From contig JABTTQ020000658.1 in assembly GCA_016081115.2 (NCBI GenBank), positions 157,509 to 221,508 on the forward strand: a DNA stretch of 64,000 bases. Reading direction: 5' to 3'. Position 1 is the stretch's first letter, and every line of letters begins with the position of its first letter. This stretch comes from Rehmannia glutinosa (lineage: Eukaryota > Streptophyta > Magnoliopsida > Lamiales > Orobanchaceae). The notes under the pieces were generated by a model that had not been told where the DNA came from, searched no databases, and worked only from the letters and a program-made list of their open reading frames with translations. The position numbers and the translations under genes were made by a program. Below, piece after piece: positions 57,573 through 64,000 of this stretch.

Positions 57573-59088
57573 TGTTAGATAAATATTTTTATCAAGATTT
57601 TGATGATTATGTTTAAATGAGTTTTTATACCAAAACAATGTTTATAAATGTTGTCAAATCTTCGCTAAATGATTTAAAATGTTTTTACTAATTTTTGGAG
57701 TATTTCTTAGAGTTTATTATCGATAAAATTGAACAACATTTTTCATGATTTTGTGTTAATTGGTTTTTACACCAAAACAATGTTGTCCAAATACTCTAAA
57801 AGATTTTAAAATGTTTTTACTAATTTCATGGAGTATTTCTTAGAGTTTATTATTCGATATAAATGGACAACACTTTTTGATGGTTTTGTTTAATTGAGTT
57901 TACTATGTTTATAAATGTTGTCCAAATACTTCAAGTGATTTAAAATGTTTTTACTAATTTTTGGAGTATTTCTTGAAGTTTATTTTTGATAAAATCGGAC
58001 AACATTTCAAATTGAGGTCGGGTACTCAAGATCGCATGAGAATGAAAGCATGAAACCAGTGCAGCGAAAAAAGGGGGAGGGTGACGGGAAAGGTGGGTGC
58101 GACGTGCCGCTTCCTAGGCGACCGGTCGCACTCCCACCTTGACCGGCCGCACCCGCAACCCTTACCTAGATCGCACTATTTTCATTCAAACGCTCAAATC
58201 TTATACTGAGCGACCGGTTGCGCCAGGCAATCTTTTGACAAGAAAAATTTGTACCATTGAACTCCTTGACAAATGCGAATTTTGCTTTTCAATTTTGTAC
58301 AATATTTCTACATCTTTGTGATCCTCTTTTTGTAGACAAAAGTGAAGAAGAAGGAGCCTATGTTGGTGAAGACTTCCCTATAAATAGAGGATGAATTGAA
58401 GACACAAGAGAAAACACATACAATCAAAATACACAACAAGAAATCGCAAATTTCCAAGCTTTCATATTCAACACTCTTGTTGTATTTATAGCCTAAGTAT
58501 TTTCACTTTCACATCTTGAGGTCAGGCTTTATTTCTTGATTACACTTGCACTCAAATTGTAATATTCATTATTGAGTTGTAATCTTGATTTTTGTCATCA
58601 TTCAACACAACATATCCTTGTGAGTATTCTTGTGGAAAGAATACACTTGGGTGATCTAGGTGATAGGTGTTTCAAGAGTGTGGTGCTCTTGAGGTATTGA
58701 AGAATTTGGTATTCTTCAAGGTTCAAGATTGTGGTAATCTTCACAAGGTGCCGTTGGAGATTGTGGTAATCTTGAGAGAGATTGTGGTAATCTCAAAGGT
58801 GGTGTTGTAGAAGAGTGTGGTGCCTCTTCAAGGTGATGTTGTAAGGTGTTGTATTAATTTTGGTAATTAATAAAATCTTTTCTTTTTTGAAATCTATCCG
58901 GGAGATCTCTGGGGTGGTAGAGGATTAGGCCACTAGATGGGTTGAACTCTTTAAATCGACGCGCGTTGTTTACTTCCGCACTTTTTATTATTGTTTTAGG
59001 CGTATTTGATTCAAAAAGAGGGCATAATCGAAAGATGGAGATAATCTATTCACCCCCTCTAGATTATCGTGAGCCACTTGGACTTACA
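57573..59088 (+). repeat. 5' LTR of copia element 3 with three internal subrepeats
   Basis: 1516 bp, TG...CA. Three direct subrepeats of roughly 130-155 bp start near 57590, 57745 and 57874. Each has AAAATGTTTTTACTAATTT and GGAGTATTTCTT. A GC-rich stretch with GCGACCGGTCGCA lies near 58120. A series of TTGTGGTAATCTT-type repeats runs at 58670-58860. The LTR ends at TTGGACTTACA before the PBS. Confidence 0.9.
58378..58388 (+). promoter_or_regulatory. TATA box of copia element 3
   Basis: CCTATAAATAG lies about 710 bases before the LTR end and 800 after its start, a usual place for the U3 promoter of a long plant LTR. Transcription is expected to start about 30 bases downstream. Confidence 0.65.
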
Positions 59089-59090
59089 AG

Positions 59091-59102
59091 TGGTATCGTA
59101 AC
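59091..59102 (+). other. degenerate primer binding site, element 3
   Basis: TGGTATCGTAAC stands where TGGTATCAGAGC (tRNA-iMet) is expected, two bases after the LTR. The first seven bases match; the change begins at the CAG triplet, as in element 2. Confidence 0.75.
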
Positions 59103-59279
59103 CAAACTCTTTTGGCAAGCTCGTTCCACATTGCGGTAAAGAGGCAACGATCATCGCTACGAACGAAGTCTACCTTCAGGCGCCTCCACCACCAAGCCAC
59201 CACTATTCGATTCCAAAATTTTGATTTTGAAAGAAAGAATGAATGCTATCTACAAGGTTGCGGGTTCGATATTTGGAAC

Positions 59280-60460
59280 ACAAATCGTAAATGAAGAATC
59301 CATTCCAATGATGAACACACCACACAAGGCCTCAAAAAGCTCAATGATGAAGAAAAGAAAATCATCTCCATAAATGGTAAAGCTCTTAATATTTTGTATT
59401 GTTCACTTACCATTTTGGAATATAATCATATTGTAGGAATTAAATCCGCACATGAAGTATGGAGAAAATTAGAAGAAGTATATGCAAATGAAAGGAGCCA
59501 CTCAAAAGCATCTACTTTTCAAATGGATACAAACCCAACTTGGGATGAGCTTCCTACAACTTAAAACGTCGATGAAAACGACGATGTCTTATGGGCTTCA
59601 AGAAGAAAACGAGGTAAGTTCAAAACCTCCCACTTCTTATGATAATGAATTACAAAATGGTTATAGTGATTTGCAAAATGATTTTGATGAATTTCAAAAT
59701 GAATTCCAAAGCTTACTTGTTAAATACAAAAATTTGAAAAAGGAATTCAATATTTTGAAAATTGATAAGGATAATTTATTTTCCTCTTATGAATCACTTT
59801 CATGTGATCACACCACCACACTTGACAAAGTTAGAAACCTTGAGAAAGAAAATAGTACTCTTGTTGAGGATATTAATTCATGAAAAATGATTTATCAAAA
59901 TCCAACTTGAATCGATAAAATGACCGATATTATTGATGTTCATAGTTGTGATAAATTAAAACAAGGACTTGTTTATAAGCCTAGTATTGTTAATTATATG
60001 AAAAGAAATCAAGTCCCTATGCATGTTGGTCATTATGCTCCCAAAATTACTACTTGTTTTATTGGGTAAAACGGGTCACACGGTTAATACTTTGTCGGGC
60101 TAGAAATAGCTCTAATTATTATTGGAGACTTAAAAAGTCTCAAAGCTAATTCAAAGGACCCAAACACTTGAGGGTACCACAAAATAATGTCATATTAGGT
60201 ACTTTAGACGGAATAATAATCGAGGAAAATATACCGCTGAGAAGACATCAAATGACCATTTCATTTGATCAAAGGAGAAGACAACATCAAAATAAATTCC
60301 AAGAGAAAGACACTATCAACAACGGGAAGGCCACAATGCTTGGAAATGGAGCAATTGGGAAACCACCATCAACATGAAGATGTTCAAACGGGGAAGATAT
60401 CATCAACAATGGGAACGACACAACCCATGGAAATGGCGAAATTGTAAACCGTATCTCCCT
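59280..60460 (+). pseudogene. copia gag relic with coiled coil
   Basis: Near 59380-59480 a frame reads ALNILYCSLTILEYNHIVGI, then KSAHEVWRKLEEVYAN, the UBN2-type gag core. The 59482-59883 frame follows with NELQNGYSDLQNDFDEFQNE and KYKNLKKEFNILKIDKDNLF, a heptad-like coiled coil common in gag of this lineage. The start codon and the zinc knuckle were not found. Later small frames (60168-60447) are Gln/His-rich and of uncertain reality. Confidence 0.75.
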
Positions 60461-61310
60461 ATTTAAATATGCATTTTATTCTTTGCATGTTTTTATTTGT
60501 GTCTTTATTGCAATATGAGTTTTCATATTTTTAAAATTTAGGTCTTCAATATATTTGTGAGTTTCATAATTTTTGAAAAAGACTCGCATGATGTTTCTAA
60601 AACTCTTGTGCATTTAATTAGACTTACGTGGTTTATTATCTCCTATGTAGTTATATAGCAAAGCATGCTTAAGACATCTCTTATTGCTTAGCCTACACAT
60701 GTATTATTGTGTTTGTGCTAAATTTGGTTGAAGAATTGTGTAGAATTTACATATGGTTATCTACTAGTAATATATCAAGAGAAACATGAACTATCGAGGT
60801 ACGCTCATTATTGTTATTCATCTCATGACTCGATACATGTTGTGCCATATGCTATGTACTTATTTTATACAAGTGCCATTAAAGAGGATGTTTTGTTTTT
60901 TTGAGAAGGCATTATTTAACATAGCTTGTTTTATCCAAGATTTGTAAAGTATTATATTTTGTTTTGATAAAACAATTGATCTACTAAGTTATGCATTTTA
61001 TTGCACTTATAAATGCCACTATTCTTGGATACTTATGTCTAACCTCTTGTTCATATGATTCTTGTAAATGAGGTCTCAACTATGTGCCTCTTATTGTCAA
61101 ATTTCAAAAGAGACCTTTATGTAGCTTTCTTAGCTTATTTGACCTTGAATGATTTATTAGACTTTGATGATGCATAGTATGTGGTGCTTAAAATAAAGGT
61201 ATCTATTATTCGATATTACTATGCTCGTGTGCAAAATATCTTGTTAAGATTTTGCAAGAAATTTATGATATTTCTCGTAACAAGTTTGATGAACAAGACA
61301 AGGTTAGTAG
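60461..61310 (+). other. unrecognised part of element 3 where protease and integrase are expected
   Basis: About 850 bases of AT-rich sequence with no open frame and no recognisable protease or integrase motif. Copia protease and integrase need about 2 kb, so they have been deleted or replaced. Confidence 0.5.
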
Positions 61311-61880
61311 CTCAATGATATTGTCAAGAAGGTAATGATTTTGATGTAATATTTGCACTCATAGCACATTTAGAAGTTATTTGCACTTTACTTGCCCATT
61401 CTTGTTTTGAGAAAATTTCAAGCTTTACCAAATGGATGTTAAATCCAATTTTCTAAATGGTTTTATTCAAATAGAAGTCTATCGGAGTTTAAATTTTAGG
61501 CCATGAGTTTTTATAAAAGGCCTTGTACGGTTGATATAAGTACCGTATATAGTTTGATAGACTTAGCTATTTTTGCAAAATTATTTTACAAAGGTAAAGT
61601 TGATACTACACTTCTTGTTTTGAAAAGGGCAAGGTTGTTTACTTGTGTGAATTTATGTTGATAATATTTTGGTGCTACTAATGAATATTTGTGCAAGATA
61701 TTTTCCAAGTCAATGCGAGCAGAACCTAAGATGATCATGATGAGGAAGCTCAAATTTGATCATTGGAATGCCAAGAAGGTGATTATATTCCACACTCAAA
61801 AAGAAGAAGCGAGACATTGAAGAAGAAAGAACTATTTCAACCTATATGGCTAGAAATGCGAAAATTGACAAAAGGTTGAA
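61311..61880 (+). pseudogene. copia reverse transcriptase relic
   Basis: Broken frames give GNDFDVIFALIAHLEVICTL (a decayed DETFAPVARLEAI motif), YQMDVKSNFLNGFIQIEVY, GKVDTTLL and a decayed YVDD segment reading CVNLC-stop-YFGATNEYLCKIF (about 61630-61690). The order matches RT in element 2. Several frameshifts and stops; it cannot make a protein. Confidence 0.8.
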
Positions 61881-63533
61881 GTAGGCATTGACAAACTAAT
61901 TTTGAGGTATGTTCATTCGTTTATTACCCTTAGACTCGATATTCTATTGCCTTATACATATGTTTGACTTAAAACAATCCCAACGAATCTCTTTAAAGTG
62001 TCGTTAAAGAAATTTTCAAATATTTGTAAGGCATTTCTTCTTATAACTTGTTCATTCAAAGTTTTAAAACGTTATTATTTTTCGGATAACAAGTCCGTGT
62101 AAATCTTATTTTTCAAAATATGGTTCGTCATAATCGAACTAAACATATTGAGATTCAATATTTTTTTTGGGATTGCATGTTTTAACAAAAACTTGAGATG
62201 TGTTTTAAGTCTCAAAGATAACTCATGGACTTTTTAATCGCTCACCGCGAGTATTTTACCTCATTTCGAGCTTGATTATGACATAATGTATATTGAATGA
62301 GGTCTACGTTTTGCCAGATTTTGCCACGTTTTCAAAACTTAGGGGAAAAAATCGGATTTTTTGGATCAAATTTCTGATTTTCAAAGCGGTAAATGAACCA
62401 TCATTTTGATTGGGGCAAGGCGGCCGCCAAAGCCGTCCGACCGGTCAGCTCGCCCAGGTCGCCTCTGGTAAAATTTTGGCTTAAAACGGTCATGTTTTCC
62501 AAATGAGCAATTTTTGTTTTTTGGTTCATTTTTTCGTCCCTTTGCATTTTTCACACACAATTCACTTCAAATGAGTTTTGATGCATGAATTATATATTTT
62601 GGGGACTACCTAGCTCGGTTATCATCATTGATGCTCATCTTTACGATTAAATGGTAAGTTAATTCTACTCCTTTAACTCAATGGGTTGAACCCTTGAGAA
62701 ATTGCTCACTTGATATATTGATAGATTTCTTATATAATTGTGTTGTGAATGATGATTGTTGATGGATGAATATTGTATTATTGCAATTGGTGATGAAAAT
62801 TTTGGCTTAAATGTATTACAAAGCGTTATCATCTTGTTTTCTCTAACGACGCAGAATGTTAAACCAAACGATATCGATGAAAAATTCATCACCTCACATG
62901 ATTCTCTCGATTTGAAAAGTCTTCAAGTTTATATAAATCATGTTTTATCAATCAAATGAGCTTTTGCAAAGTCAAATGATCAATTTTTCCTTTCATTTGG
63001 AATTTTAAGCTTAACTTTTTCAAAATGCTAGATACGTCGATTAAATTGCGCACTTTAATACAATTGTATGATGTTTTATCGTGCTAACATTCTTTTTGAT
63101 GATTCCAAAGAGGAGAAACGAGGAAAAAACGCTCATGTGCTTAAAAAGCCAAAATAAGCTCATGAAAAAGCTATAAGCTAAGACTCTTAAAAGCGAAAAG
63201 CTATGAACAATACTTAGTCCATGTGATGTATTATGGACTTTTATCTTCTTGACTAATGATATTTTGACAAGGGGAGCTTATAAGTCATGATAATTCAAGC
63301 AAGTTGTAAAAGCTAAGCTTTTGGACTTTTAGTCAAGTTGTTTGTATGCTTGTTCTTGATATGCATATTGATAGGGAGCTTGTGCAAAAATGATTTTGAA
63401 AAATCTTTTGCTTTCTTATCCTTGTGTATTTGTACTTATGATAAATCTTGCTTGTAATGGTTTGATGTTTTAGGCGGAAAATTTGTTTTGTTTTAAATCA
63501 ACTTCCTAAAATTGTTTTGGTTTTGTAATCATC
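61881..63533 (+). other. 3' internal region of element 3 without recognisable genes
   Basis: No RNase H motif or accessory frame is clear. A GC-rich island (62410-62470) with GGCGGCCGCC and GACCGGTCAGC recalls the GC-rich part of the 5' LTR. The small frames at 62665-62959 on both strands overlap and have no recognisable features. Confidence 0.5.
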
Positions 63534-63544
63534 AAAAGGGGGAG
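63534..63544 (+). other. polypurine tract of copia element 3
   Basis: AAAAGGGGGAG lies four bases before the 3' LTR start at 63549. It marks the plus-strand primer site and confirms the orientation. Confidence 0.9.
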
Positions 63545-63548
63545 TTTT

Positions 63549-64000
63549 TGTTAGATAAATGTTTTTATAGATTTTGATGATTATGTTTAAATAAGTTTTT
63601 ATACCAAAACAATGTTTATAAATGTTGTCAAATACTCCAAATGATTTAAAATGTTTTACTAATTTTGGAGTATTTCTTAGAGTTTATTATTTCGATAAAA
63701 TTGGACAACACTTTTGATGATTTTGTGTTAATTGGTTTTTACACCAAAACAATGTTGTCAAATACTCATAAAAATTTAAAATGTTTTTACTAATTTCATG
63801 GAGTATTCTTAGGGATTGTTATTCGATATAAATGGACAACACTTTTGATGGTTTTTGTTTAAATGAGTTTACTATGTTTATAATGTTGTCCAAATGTTCG
63901 TGATTTAAAATGTTTTACTAATTTTTGGAGTATTTAACAAGAAGTTTATTTTTGATAAAAATGGAGTTGACATTTCAAATTGGAAACCGGAGCAATACGT
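63549..64000 (+). repeat. 3' LTR of copia element 3, partial
   Basis: It starts TGTTAGATAAAT and follows the 5' LTR through the three subrepeats to the window edge. Differences from the 5' copy are mostly homopolymer-length changes and short scrambled stretches. Confidence 0.92.

Larger units (their letters stand above)
57573..64000 (+). mobile_element. Ty1/copia element 3, plus strand, runs off the window
   Basis: A 5' LTR (57573-59088), degenerate PBS, gag relic, RT relic, PPT and the start of the 3' LTR (63549 onward) are in order. Matching LTR starts (TGTTAGATAAAT) are 5976 bp apart. No integrase is recognised, and the coding frames are heavily damaged, so it is non-autonomous. The target duplication cannot be checked because the right end is outside the window. 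The flanking Helitron RPA gene shows that it landed in older Helitron DNA. Confidence 0.9.

Overview
The window is repeat-dominated nuclear DNA from a flowering plant, probably a eudicot. The evidence is nested plant-type LTR retrotransposons, a plant Helitron with introns, hAT and MULE-like TIR elements, MITEs, a tRNA-derived SINE and very AT-rich spacers. I recognise no intact host gene. Nearly every coding region is a frameshifted transposon relic.

Layout. (1) 1-5850: left-truncated Ty1/copia element on the minus strand (SIRE/Maximus-like), with RNase H, RT, integrase, protease and gag relics, a tRNA-iMet primer site and part of its 5' LTR. (2) 5940-6480: a fragment that looks like another LTR. 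(3) 6648-20720: an almost complete 14-kb copia element on the minus strand with ~1.55-kb LTRs, a PPT, a degenerate PBS and a 5-bp target duplication with one mismatch. Between RNase H and the PPT it carries a ~4.5-kb accessory reading frame (8489-13007) with its own promoter-like sequence. (4) 20721-27580: tandem repeats, a tRNA-like sequence and two ~2.4-kb TIR elements joined at (TA)n tracts. (5) 27584-32251: a third, related element end, an Ulp1-protein-like N-terminal fragment and a broken gene whose architecture resembles the copia accessory frame. (6) 32500-44500: MITEs and spacers: a 300-bp foldback, a 211-bp hAT MITE, a hAT element holding a solo LTR, a 289-bp MITE, a SINE with 14-bp target duplications, a perfect 76-bp tandem duplication and a minisatellite. 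(7) 44531-57572: a Helitron on the minus strand with a Rep/helicase gene (44721-51544) and an RPA-like gene (56015-57560). A 1468-bp solo LTR sits inside the helicase coding sequence. (8) 57573-64000: a plus-strand copia element that interrupts the Helitron and runs off the window, with gag and RT relics but no recognisable integrase.

The genes work only as transposon machinery: copying and insertion (copia gag-pol), rolling-circle transposition (Rep/helicase plus RPA-like protein) and probably captured accessory genes. The nesting gives a relative history: the Helitron predates both the solo LTR and the right-hand copia, and the hAT element predates its solo LTR. Differences between LTR copies often fall on CAG/CTG sites and homopolymers, so some frameshifts may be sequencing errors rather than true decay.
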